Both the position numbers and the translations under genes were made by a program. The notes beneath the pieces are model-generated. The model was not told the DNA's origin. It did no database searches and saw only the letters and a list, made by a program, of their open reading frames with translations. Positions 16,349 through 24,188 of a stretch of DNA of 57,000 bases are shown here, one piece after another. Position 1 is the stretch's first letter. Every line of letters starts with the position of its first letter. The DNA lies in NCBI RefSeq assembly GCF_024195285.1, contig NZ_JALHBS010000018.1:1-57000 (forward strand), given 5' to 3'. The stretch comes from Aurantimonas marianensis. GTDB taxonomy: Bacteria > Pseudomonadota > Alphaproteobacteria > Rhizobiales > Rhizobiaceae.

Positions 16349-17128
16349 TTACACCGTCCCGCCCAGCGTTCCTTCCAGTTCGGCCAATTCCTGGCCGCCC
16401 GCCATCATGTCCTGCAGCTCTTCGGCCTTGATCTCGCCGCGCTTGGCGGTGCCGAGCGTCTTGCCGCGATTGAGCACGGTGAAGCGATCGCCGACCGCCA
16501 TGGCGTGGCGGACATTGTGGGTGATGAAGACGACGCCGATCCCCGACTTGCGGACCCGGTCGACCGTCGCTAGGACATTGGAGGTCTGGCGCACGCCGAG
16601 CGCCGAGGTCGGCTCGTCGAGGATCAGGACCTCGGCGCCGAACTAGACCGCCCGCGCGATCGCCACGGTCTGGCGTTCGCCGCCGGAGAGCGTTCCGACC
16701 GCCTGGGTCGGCTCGCGCAAGTGGATGCCCATCTTCGCCATCTCCTGCATGGTGATGGCGTTGGCCTTGTCGAAGTCGAAGAATTTGAACGGCCCGAGCC
16801 GCTTCTCCGGCTCCTGGCCCATCCAGAAATTGCGGGTGACCGACATCAGCGGGATCATCGCCAGATCCTGATAGACGGTGGCGATGCCGGCGGCCATGGC
16901 GTCACGCGGGCTAGTGAAATGAACTTCCTTGCCGCCGACGAGGATCTTGCCGGCCGACGGTTTGTGGACGCCCGACATCGTCTTGATGAAGGTCGACTTG
17001 CCGGCGCCGTTGTCGCCCAAAAGGCAATGGCATTCGCCCGGCATGATCGACAGCGACACGCCGGCCAGCGCGATAACCGGGCCGAAGTGCTTTTCGATAT
17101 CGACGAGTTCGATCAAGGGTGTCGTCAT
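16349..17128 (-). pseudogene. Sugar (inositol-type) ABC transporter ATPase, interrupted by an in-frame amber codon
   Basis: Read through, this is a 259-residue ribose/inositol-type ABC ATPase. It has Walker [10 protein letters not shown] (38-46), Q-loop VYQDLA, signature LSGGERQ (147-153), Walker B VLILDEPTSALG, and the H-loop in GVVFITHN. The only defect is a TAG at 16643-16645 (plus strand CTA), at codon 162, where relatives have an aromatic residue between ARAV and FGAE. One base change from TAC or TAT explains it. As it stands, translation stops before Walker B and the ATPase should be dead. Reading on both sides stays in the same frame, so there is no indel. It follows the permease gene by 2 bases. 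Confidence 0.8.
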
Positions 17129-17130
17129 GG

Positions 17131-18267
17131 TCAGCGCTCCCCGGTGATCATGCGGCGGATGTAGGTGTTGAGGATCACGGCGATCAAAAGGATGCCGCCG
17201 AGGAAGACCCGGAACAGCGAACTCTCGACGCCGGCGAAGAACAGGCCCTGCTGCACCACGCCGAAGATCAGGGCGCCGAGTGCCGCGCCGACCACGGAGC
17301 CGTATCCGCCGGTCAGAAGCGCGCCGCCGATGACCACCGAGATGATCGCCTCGAATTCCTTCAACAGGCCACGGTCGGCGGCTGCCGATCCGAACTCGAT
17401 CACCTGCAAGGTCGCGAAGACGGTGGCGCAGAAGGCCGAGAACATGAACATCAGGATCTTCACCCGGTTCACCGGCACGCCGACATAGCGTGCCGCCTGG
17501 GCGTCGCCGCCGGAGGCGAAGATCCAGTTGCCGAACTTGGTGCGGGTGAGCAGGATATGGCCGAAGAGGATCAGCCCGAGCGCCCAGACGATCAGAATCG
17601 GGATGCCTTCGACGATCGGCTGGCCGGCCCGGCTGCCGGCGACGAATTTGCCGACGATGCCGATATCGGCCAGCCAGACGAACAGGCCCTTGAACAGCGT
17701 ACCGCCGAACAGCCAGCCGATTGGGTCGCCTTCGGTCACGTCCCGGACGCCGCCGATGATGGTCTTGCGGGTCGTGACGACCGCCGCGAAGATCGTAAGG
17801 CCGCGCAGGATGTAGAGCGAGGCGAGGGTGACGATGAAGGACGGCAGGCCGGTCTTGACCACCAGATAGCCGTTGAGCGCGCCGATACTGATCGCGCAGG
17901 CGAAGGCCACCAGAATACCGAGCCAGAGCGGATAGCCGCCCGTCACCGAGACCAACGCGATGACGATGCCGGAAAAGCCGATCATCGAGCCGACCGAGAG
18001 ATCGAACTCGCCGGCGATCATCAACAGGCAGGCGCCGACGGCGATGATGGCGAACTGGGCGGAGACGACGCCCCAGTTGACGATGCCTTCGGGGGCGAAC
18101 ATGCCGCTGTCGCCGGCGACGCCGAGGAAGAAGGCGAATACGAGGATGGTGCCGCAAATGGCGCCCAGCTCCGGCCGCATCAGCGCCTTGCGAATGGGCG
18201 AGCGCTTGCGAATCCGCTCGTCGACTTCCGGTGCGGTTTGCGCTTGAGGAAACGGTTGATCGGCCAT
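17131..18267 (-). CDS. Inositol-type ABC transporter permease (RbsC family)
   Basis: The 378-residue polytopic permease belongs to the branched-chain/ribose class (BPD_transp_2). Markers include [34 protein letters not shown], and [22 protein letters not shown]. It lies between the binding protein and ATPase genes, the same set as the Caulobacter inositol transporter (IbpA-IatP-IatA). It lacks any internal defect, so the damage to the operon is confined to the ATPase. ATG 18267 has GGGAGGAG upstream. Confidence 0.88.
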   Translation of the reverse strand: MADQPFPQAQTAPEVDERIRKRSPIRKALMRPELGAICGTILVFAFFLGVAGDSGMFAPEGIVNWGVVSAQFAIIAVGACLLMIAGEFDLSVGSMIGFSGIVIALVSVTGGYPLWLGILVAFACAISIGALNGYLVVKTGLPSFIVTLASLYILRGLTIFAAVVTTRKTIIGGVRDVTEGDPIGWLFGGTLFKGLFVWLADIGIVGKFVAGSRAGQPIVEGIPILIVWALGLILFGHILLTRTKFGNWIFASGGDAQAARYVGVPVNRVKILMFMFSAFCATVFATLQVIEFGSAAADRGLLKEFEAIISVVIGGALLTGGYGSVVGAALGALIFGVVQQGLFFAGVESSLFRVFLGGILLIAVILNTYIRRMITGER

Positions 18268-18415
18268 GTCTCTCCTCCCGGCCGCGTCAGCGGTCGAACC
18301 GATGGAGCACGGATAGCGTGCGCCCGGTTGTTCCTTCGGTCTGTCGGGGTCGCGGCGCCGGCGTCGGCGCAGCGATGAGGCGTGCGGAGCCGGATGGCGC
18401 CGCCTACGCGCGGGT

Positions 18416-19369
18416 CTACCGGTATTCGCCGGCGAATTCCTCGACCTTCTCCAGTGCGTCCTTGGTCACGAAGCCCGGGCCGGAATTGATGTTGTTGCCG
18501 GGCAGGACGCCGTAGCGCTTGTAGTTGGCGAGCACGATCACCGGCAGATAGGCTTGCAGGAAGGGCTGCTGGTCGATGCCCCACTGGATCGTGCCGTCCT
18601 TGATCGCCTTGACGATCTCGGTCCCCAGATCGAATGTCCCGAAATAGATCTGGCCGGCCATGCCGTTTTCCTTGACCGCCTCGATGGTCGGATCGGCCGA
18701 GGTCGGGCCCAAGGTCAGAATCGCGTCGGTGTCAGGATTGCTCGACAGATAGGCCATGACCTTGTTCTTGATCTCGGCGGGATCCTGACCGGAATCGATC
18801 ATCGAGTCGCCGAGCTCGACCCCGAGGCCGTCGGCGAAGCCGCGGCAGCGTTCGCCCACGACCGGGTTCGAGACCACATGATTCACGCAAAGGAACGACT
18901 CGATGCCGTCCCGCTTGGCCCTTTGACCGGCGGCAAGGCCGGCATCGTATTCGGGCTGGCCGACATACATCAGCGCGCCGAGTTCCGCGGCCTGCTCCGG
19001 CGTGCCGGAGTTGATGATGATCACCGGAATGCCCTTGGCGACCGCGTCCTCGATCGGTCCCTTGAGAACGTCGGGATCGGCGAGTGTCGTGATGATGCCG
19101 TCGGGGTTTGTCGCCGTGGCCTGTTCGATGATCCGGGCCATGTCGGCGATGTCGCCGGTCGTCGGATTACGGTACTCGACCTCGACGTCCATCTGCTCGC
19201 CGGCCAGCGCCAGCGCGTTCTTGATGGTGTTCCACCAGCTGTCGCTGTCGGGCGCATGGCTGACAAGCACGAAGCGCTCGCCTTCCGCCTGCGCGACACC
19301 GACCATGGCGGTCGCCGCCAACGAAGCGGCGAAGGTCGCGCCGAGCAATTTCGAGATGAGTTTCTTCAC
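18416..19369 (-). CDS. Periplasmic sugar-binding protein of the inositol-type ABC transporter
   Basis: The 317-residue protein has a Sec signal peptide (KKLISKLLGATFAAS... ending AQA near residue 26). Its type I periplasmic binding fold is of the ribose/inositol class, with FVLVSHAPDSDSWWNTIKNA, GIPVIIINSGTP and GPTSADPTIEAVKENG. It would bind inositol or a related polyol in the periplasm. The start is GTG 19369, with GGGAGGA 9 bases upstream; the longer frame reads through the operator. The LacI-type palindrome at 19451 is 82 bases before the start. It heads the transporter operon. Confidence 0.87.
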   Translation of the reverse strand: MKKLISKLLGATFAASLAATAMVGVAQAEGERFVLVSHAPDSDSWWNTIKNALALAGEQMDVEVEYRNPTTGDIADMARIIEQATATNPDGIITTLADPDVLKGPIEDAVAKGIPVIIINSGTPEQAAELGALMYVGQPEYDAGLAAGQRAKRDGIESFLCVNHVVSNPVVGERCRGFADGLGVELGDSMIDSGQDPAEIKNKVMAYLSSNPDTDAILTLGPTSADPTIEAVKENGMAGQIYFGTFDLGTEIVKAIKDGTIQWGIDQQPFLQAYLPVIVLANYKRYGVLPGNNINSGPGFVTKDALEKVEEFAGEYR

Positions 19370-19450
19370 TGTGATCGTCCTCCCATTTCGCGAGCGGAAA
19401 CGGCCAGCCGGTCCGGATCGCCACGAAAGACAAGCACAGGTCGAGATTTT

Positions 19451-19466
19451 TTGCAACCGGTTGCAA
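19451..19466. promoter_or_regulatory. LacI-type operator of the inositol transporter operon
   Basis: TTGCAACCGGTTGCAA, a perfect 16-bp palindrome identical to the core of the site at 11817-11834, lies upstream of the binding-protein gene. The flanks differ (TTTT before, CATT after), so the conserved part is the 16-bp core. This links the transporter to the inositol catabolic operons through the lacI-family gene at 15170-16180. Confidence 0.8.
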
Positions 19467-19661
19467 CATTTCTGGCCGAGGCTGGAACGGAACGCCCAGG
19501 CGGGGTGGCCTCGCACTGTTTTAAGGGCTGCAAATGGGTCAGCGTCGCCACGTCGATTGAGCGTGATAGCTGCCTGTGCCATAGCAAGGCGCGCCAACGC
19601 GCCGGGCGCGCGTCCCATGATCCATGCGATGCCGTGACCGTCACCATGCAAGGACTGACCG

Positions 19662-21440
19662 ATGTCGTTTCGCCCGACGAGCCCTCCGCTTGCCCGCGCC
19701 CTAGCGGAGCGCGGCTATGAAGATCCGACGCCCGTCCAGGACGCGGTGCTGGAGGCGGGGGCGGCGGAGCGCGATCTCCTCGTCTCGGCCCAGACCGGAT
19801 CGGGCAAGACGATCGCCTACGGTCTGGCGATCGCCTCCACGCTGCTCGGCGATGCGGAGCGGCTGGGCGTGGCCGGCGCGCCGCTGGCGCTGATCGTCGC
19901 GCCGACGCGCGAGCTGGCGATGCAGGTCACGACCGAACTGACCTGGCTCTACGCCCAGACCGGGGCTGAGATCGTCACCTGCGTGGGCGGCATGGACCCG
20001 CGCGCCGAGAAACGAAAGCTGGCCCAGGGTGTCCACATCGTGGTGGGAACGCCTGGCCGCCTGCGCGACCATCTGGAGCGCGGCGCGCTGCGGATCGGCG
20101 GGCTCAAGGCCCTGGTCCTGGACGAGGCTGACGAGATGCTCAATCTCGGCTTCCGCGAGGATCTGGAATTTCTGCTCGAGGCGACGCCGCGCGACCGCCG
20201 TACCCTGCTGTTCTCGGCAACCCTGCCGAAGACGATCACCGCCATGGCCAAGCGCTATCAGCGCGATGCGGTGCGCATCGAGGCGACGCGTGGCGCCGCC
20301 GGCCATGTCGACATCGAATATCGCGCCATCCGGATCGCGCCGAACGAGATGGAGCACGCCATCGTCAACGTGCTGCGGCAGGCGGATTCGCCGAGCGCGA
20401 TCGTGTTCTGCAACACGCGTGAGGCGGTGCGCCATCTCTCCTCGGGGCTGCTGGAGCGCGGCTTTTCGGCGGTGACGCTGTCCGGCGAACTTGGCCAGAG
20501 CGAGCGCAATCAGGCGATGCAGGCGCTGCGTGACGGGCGCGCGCGGGTGTGCGTTGCCACCGATGTGGCGGCGCGCGGCATCGATCTGCCGAGCCTTGGC
20601 CTCGTCGTCCACGCGGATCTGCCAAGCGACGCGGAGACGCTGCAGCATCGCAGCGGGCGGACGGGCCGCGCCGGCCGCAAGGGCGTGTCGGTGCTGCTGG
20701 TGCCGATTTCGCGGCGGCGCAAGGCCGAGCGGCTGCTGGCCGAAGCCCGCATCCAGGCGACATGGGGCGGGGCGCCCTCCGCCGACGAAATCCACCGGCT
20801 GGACGAGCAGCGATTGTTGTCCGATCCGATCCTGACCGAGGAGGCCAGCGAGGACGATCTGGCCGCCGCCCGCAATCTGCTGGCGACACGATCGCCCGAG
20901 GAGATCGCGGCGGCGCTGGCGCGGCTCTATCGGTCGCGCCTGCCGTCGCCGGAGGACGTCTTCGATCCCGGCTTCGGCCCGGACCCCAAGGCCGGCAAGG
21001 ATTATGCCGAGGGCCGGGGAAGGGACCGCGATCGGGGCCGCGGCAAGGAGCGCGCTCGCGGCGGTCCGACCGTGTGGTTCCACATGGATGTCGGCCGGCG
21101 CAACAATGCCGACCCGAAATGGATTCTGCCGCTGCTGTGCCGGCGCGGCAAGATCACCCGTGACGAGATCGGCGCGATCAAGATCTTCGACCGCGAGACC
21201 AAGGTCGAGATCAGCGAGGGCGTCGCCAAGAAATTCGCCGCCGCGGCTGAAGTGAGCGACGGCGACGACATCACGATCTCGATAGCGGGTTCGCCCGGCG
21301 ATCAGGGGCCGCGCGGGGACAAGCGGCCGTCGGGCAAGCCGCGCGGCAAGAAACCCTTTCAAGGCAAGCGCCAGGACGGCGCGCCAACCCCGAATAAACC
21401 CCAGGGCAAGCCGCGCCGACCGAAACGGGCGAAAGTCTGA
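19662..21440 (+). CDS. DEAD-box ATP-dependent RNA helicase with DbpA-like RNA-binding tail
   Basis: The 592-residue RNA helicase shows the Q motif (GYEDPTPVQ at 18-26), Walker A AQTGSGKT (43-50), PTREL, DEAD box LVLDEAD (151-157), FSATLP, and motif VI HRSGRTGRAGRKG. After the helicase core, residues from about 455 to 545 match a DbpA-type RNA-binding domain, then a Lys/Arg/Pro/Gly-rich tail. Such helicases act in ribosome assembly or RNA turnover. ATG 19662 has AAGGA 9 bases upstream. It diverges from the transporter operon and is a single transcription unit. Confidence 0.9.
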   Translation: MSFRPTSPPLARALAERGYEDPTPVQDAVLEAGAAERDLLVSAQTGSGKTIAYGLAIASTLLGDAERLGVAGAPLALIVAPTRELAMQVTTELTWLYAQTGAEIVTCVGGMDPRAEKRKLAQGVHIVVGTPGRLRDHLERGALRIGGLKALVLDEADEMLNLGFREDLEFLLEATPRDRRTLLFSATLPKTITAMAKRYQRDAVRIEATRGAAGHVDIEYRAIRIAPNEMEHAIVNVLRQADSPSAIVFCNTREAVRHLSSGLLERGFSAVTLSGELGQSERNQAMQALRDGRARVCVATDVAARGIDLPSLGLVVHADLPSDAETLQHRSGRTGRAGRKGVSVLLVPISRRRKAERLLAEARIQATWGGAPSADEIHRLDEQRLLSDPILTEEASEDDLAAARNLLATRSPEEIAAALARLYRSRLPSPEDVFDPGFGPDPKAGKDYAEGRGRDRDRGRGKERARGGPTVWFHMDVGRRNNADPKWILPLLCRRGKITRDEIGAIKIFDRETKVEISEGVAKKFAAAAEVSDGDDITISIAGSPGDQGPRGDKRPSGKPRGKKPFQGKRQDGAPTPNKPQGKPRRPKRAKV

Positions 21441-21653
21441 CTCGCCAACCGATCCCGCGTACCGGCGTCTGACGTCGGTCGGTCATCGCCCTGAAGACGT
21501 GAAAAATCTGGCGGAGATGCGCGCAAATCATCGCGCCGATCCGTTGCCGCGAAAGAAACGCAGCGGGAACCGCGAGGCGGATGAGTTCATTCCGGCCGAC
21601 TGCGCGCCCGCCGGCGACAGCAGGGCGAGCGCGGATCGATCGAAAGGGGAACG

Positions 21654-22277
21654 ATGAACAGCCACAATGTTCGCAAGAGGCTGGATCGGCAAACCGCCCA
21701 TCTTTGCGTCGATATGCAGAGGATGTTCGCCGAGGAGACCGAGTGGCGCACGCCCTGGATGGATCGAGTCTTGCCGGTCGTCGAATCGATCGTGAAGCAT
21801 TGCCCCGAACGTACGATTTTCACCCGCTTCATACCGCCGCGGACAGCAGACGAGGCTGAGGGTGCCTGGCGGGGCTATTTTCAGCGTCATCACCGGTTCA
21901 CCCGGGACGAGATCGATGCCGGGCTTCTAGATCTGGTCCAACCGCTCGCCGCGCTCGTCCCTCCGGCCACCCTGTTCGACAAGTCGGTCTACTCGCCCTT
22001 TTACGATGGCCGGCTAGTCAGCCGTCTGAGAGAGCGGGATGTCGAGACCTTGATCATCACGGGTGCGGAAACCGACGTGTGTGTTCTTGCGGCCGTGATG
22101 GACGCAATGGACCATGGCTTCCACGTCGTTCTTCCCCGGGACGCGCTGTGCAGCGGCGCCGACGAGACCCATGACGCTCTGATGCGAGTGTATGAGAGCC
22201 GGTTCAGCCAGCAGGTCGAGCTCACGACGGCGGTGGAGGTCCTGCGACGCTGGATGATCGATACATGCCGAACCTGA
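21654..22277 (+). CDS. Cysteine hydrolase of the isochorismatase-like family
   Basis: This 207-residue isochorismatase-fold hydrolase keeps the catalytic triad: Asp20 in LCVDMQ, Lys110 in LFDKSVYS, and Cys143 in TGAETDVCVLAAV, with the expected cis-peptide region before the Cys. Family members hydrolyse amides such as nicotinamide, ureido compounds or carbamates, or isochorismate; the substrate here cannot be told. ATG 21654 follows AAAGGGGAACG. A small unknown gene follows 117 bases later. Confidence 0.85.
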   Translation: MNSHNVRKRLDRQTAHLCVDMQRMFAEETEWRTPWMDRVLPVVESIVKHCPERTIFTRFIPPRTADEAEGAWRGYFQRHHRFTRDEIDAGLLDLVQPLAALVPPATLFDKSVYSPFYDGRLVSRLRERDVETLIITGAETDVCVLAAVMDAMDHGFHVVLPRDALCSGADETHDALMRVYESRFSQQVELTTAVEVLRRWMIDTCRT

Positions 22278-22394
22278 AGGCAGCTCCGTTCGTGCCGATT
22301 GCCGCCACTGTTTCGTCCCGAAAACGCCCAAAGTTCAAATGGCTTAATGCATGGCATGCGACATCGCGAAAATATGCTGTGCAAGGAGGTCCGG

Positions 22395-22679
22395 ATGGAC
22401 AATTTACGTGACAGCATCAAAACCATGGTCGAGGAGGCGCGCGAGCGCATGACCGCGGTGTCCGTCAACACCCTCGTGGCAGAACTTGCCGGCAGGTTTT
22501 GCGGTGAGGAGGCGAAGAAACTGATGATCGCGCGCTTGATCATCAGCGAATGCGGCGCGGCCGGCGTACCGATGACCGTCAGTCCGGGCCTGGTTGGCGG
22601 AGGTCCTGCGATACTTCCACCGGATCGGCCGCCTTACAGGCAGGGGTTGCCCCGGTCGCAGGAGCGTGGCGTTCTTTGA
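22395..22679 (+). CDS. Small hypothetical protein
   Basis: The predicted product is 94 residues: an alpha-helical N-terminal two thirds (residues 1-58, rich in Glu, Ala and Leu) followed by a Gly/Pro-rich tail. ATG 22395 has a strong AAGGAGG ribosome-binding site a few bases upstream, which is the main support for it being real. I recognise no domain. It lies between the cysteine hydrolase and the formate dehydrogenase region and need not belong to either. The tail may be less constrained than the helical part. Confidence 0.5.
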   Translation: MDNLRDSIKTMVEEARERMTAVSVNTLVAELAGRFCGEEAKKLMIARLIISECGAAGVPMTVSPGLVGGGPAILPPDRPPYRQGLPRSQERGVL

Positions 22680-23060
22680 CGGAAGCCGGCAGCTGCTCGT
22701 CACGTGAACGACGGCAGCGACAAGACCCAGGTCCGCACGAAGCTCTCATGCATCGCGACACTGATCGGGCTCGCTCGGCTCTCTTGCTGGCCTAGATCGC
22801 TCTAACCCGGTCAGGACCAGCTTCTGGATCAGTTGGAGCCGAGGGCTGCGGGACGGGAACCCAGCTGAGTTGATCGACCCGGTGGACGATTCTTTTTGCA
22901 GCCTTTCTCGACCTGACAGGCGGGGGACGCGGATCGGCACGCCCGTGCCCGCCGCATAGGGTCTTCGCGAGCCGTACCGAAATCACCCTTTCCTCGGGAT
23001 GCCGTAGGCCGCGATCGCTGTTATATCGAGCCGGGATCGATCAGTGAATCAGCGGGGAAA
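22680..23060. other. 381-bp intergenic region before the molybdopterin gene cluster
   Basis: No convincing coding frame was found here; the open frames present lack ribosome-binding sites and recognisable sequence. No tRNA, terminator hairpin or repeat was recognised. The region probably holds the promoter of the two moeA-like genes that follow. I could not recognise a Moco-type riboswitch by eye. Confidence 0.5.
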
Positions 23061-24188
23061 ATGACGGCTCTCCAGGAAATCGGCGGGGCTCTGGCCGCCT
23101 TCGATGTGGTCCATGACTGGCTTTTGGACGGGCTGGCGCCGGTCGCGCCGGTCGATCTGCCGCTTGACGCCGTGCTCGGCGCAATCGCCGCTGAGCCCGA
23201 ACCGGCGTCGCACGCCTGTCCGTCGTGGGATGAAGCGGCGATCGACGGCTGGGCATTGGCGGCGCGGGATCTGATCGGCGCCTCGTCTTTCGCGCCAGCC
23301 GTGCCGGCGGTTCCTCCGGTCCGGGTCGAGGTCGGCGACATCCTGCCGGACGGATGCGACTGCGTTGTCGACCTGCACGGTGTCGATGCGCAAGGACCAT
23401 TGATCCAGGTCCTCACCGAGGCCATTCCGGGCCAAGGCGTGCGCCGCGCCGGCGAGGATATCGCGGTGGGGCAGTTACCGGCAATTCCCGGCCGAAGAAT
23501 CTCCGCCTTCGACCTTCTGTGCGCGCGCCGGGGCGGCCTCATGGACTTGCCGGTGCGACGCCCGCTGGTTCGGCTGATCGATCTGGAATCCGCCCATGCC
23601 GCGCGCCTGACCGCCGATTTCGCGGCTGCGCGGGCGGGAGCCGCGGGCGCCGTTGTGGCGCGCGTTTCCTGCAAGCGCGACGCGGCCTCCATCGCGAGCA
23701 ACATATTGGCAGAAGCCGCGGACCTGATCGTCCTCGTCGGGGGCACGGGAGCGGGCCGGAACGACCAAACGGCGGCCGCTATCGCACAGGCGGGCGAACG
23801 CTTCGCCCACGGGATCGCGCTGCAACCCGGGCGCACCGCCGCCTTCGGCCGGGTCGGACAAATCCCGGTAATCGCATTGCCGGGGCAGCCGGATCAAGCG
23901 CTGGCGGTCTGGCTGACCCTTGTCGAGCCGATCCTGCTCGTGTTGACTGGAGCCAGACCGCGAGACCCGGTATCCCTGCCGCTTGCGCGCAAGATATCGT
24001 CGGGAATCGGAGTGACGGACATCGTTTTACTGAAGCAGACTGAACGCGCCTGGACGCCGCTTACGGTCGGTGCCCTGTCGCCGGCGCAACTTGTGTCGGC
24101 CGACGCGTGGTGCCTGATTCCCGCGATGAGCGAAGGCCATGCCGCCGGCACGCCCGTTGCGGGATATTCTCTCCACGAGGCGCCATGA
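23061..24188 (+). CDS. Divergent MoeA-like molybdopterin-binding protein
   Basis: The 375-residue protein has the domain plan of MoeA (molybdopterin molybdotransferase) but with altered motifs. The N-terminal AIDGWAL corresponds to the MoeA VDGYA motif. In place of the usual SGGxSxGxxD loop it reads VGGTGAGRNDQ, and LPGQPDQALA replaces LPGNPxS. MoeA inserts Mo or W into adenylylated molybdopterin; this copy may have a modified role such as W selection or cofactor handling. It overlaps the next moeA-like gene by ATGA, so the two are made together. ATG 23061 follows GGGGAAA. Confidence 0.78.
   Translation: MTALQEIGGALAAFDVVHDWLLDGLAPVAPVDLPLDAVLGAIAAEPEPASHACPSWDEAAIDGWALAARDLIGASSFAPAVPAVPPVRVEVGDILPDGCDCVVDLHGVDAQGPLIQVLTEAIPGQGVRRAGEDIAVGQLPAIPGRRISAFDLLCARRGGLMDLPVRRPLVRLIDLESAHAARLTADFAAARAGAAGAVVARVSCKRDAASIASNILAEAADLIVLVGGTGAGRNDQTAAAIAQAGERFAHGIALQPGRTAAFGRVGQIPVIALPGQPDQALAVWLTLVEPILLVLTGARPRDPVSLPLARKISSGIGVTDIVLLKQTERAWTPLTVGALSPAQLVSADAWCLIPAMSEGHAAGTPVAGYSLHEAP

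Noticed and set aside
16349-16642. The C-terminal ATPase fragment as a separate gene
   Set aside because: It continues the ATPase in the same frame after the TAG, lacks Walker A, and has no ribosome-binding site of its own at a sensible start.
16643-16645. Amber codon read as pyrrolysine or as general stop reassignment
   Set aside because: Other genes in the window end normally in TAG (for example hisG and the metal ATPase), and no pyrrolysine genes are seen; mutation or error is simpler.
22550-22990. Short open frames on both strands before the moeA-like genes
   Set aside because: They have no ribosome-binding sites, no recognisable sequence and conflicting directions.
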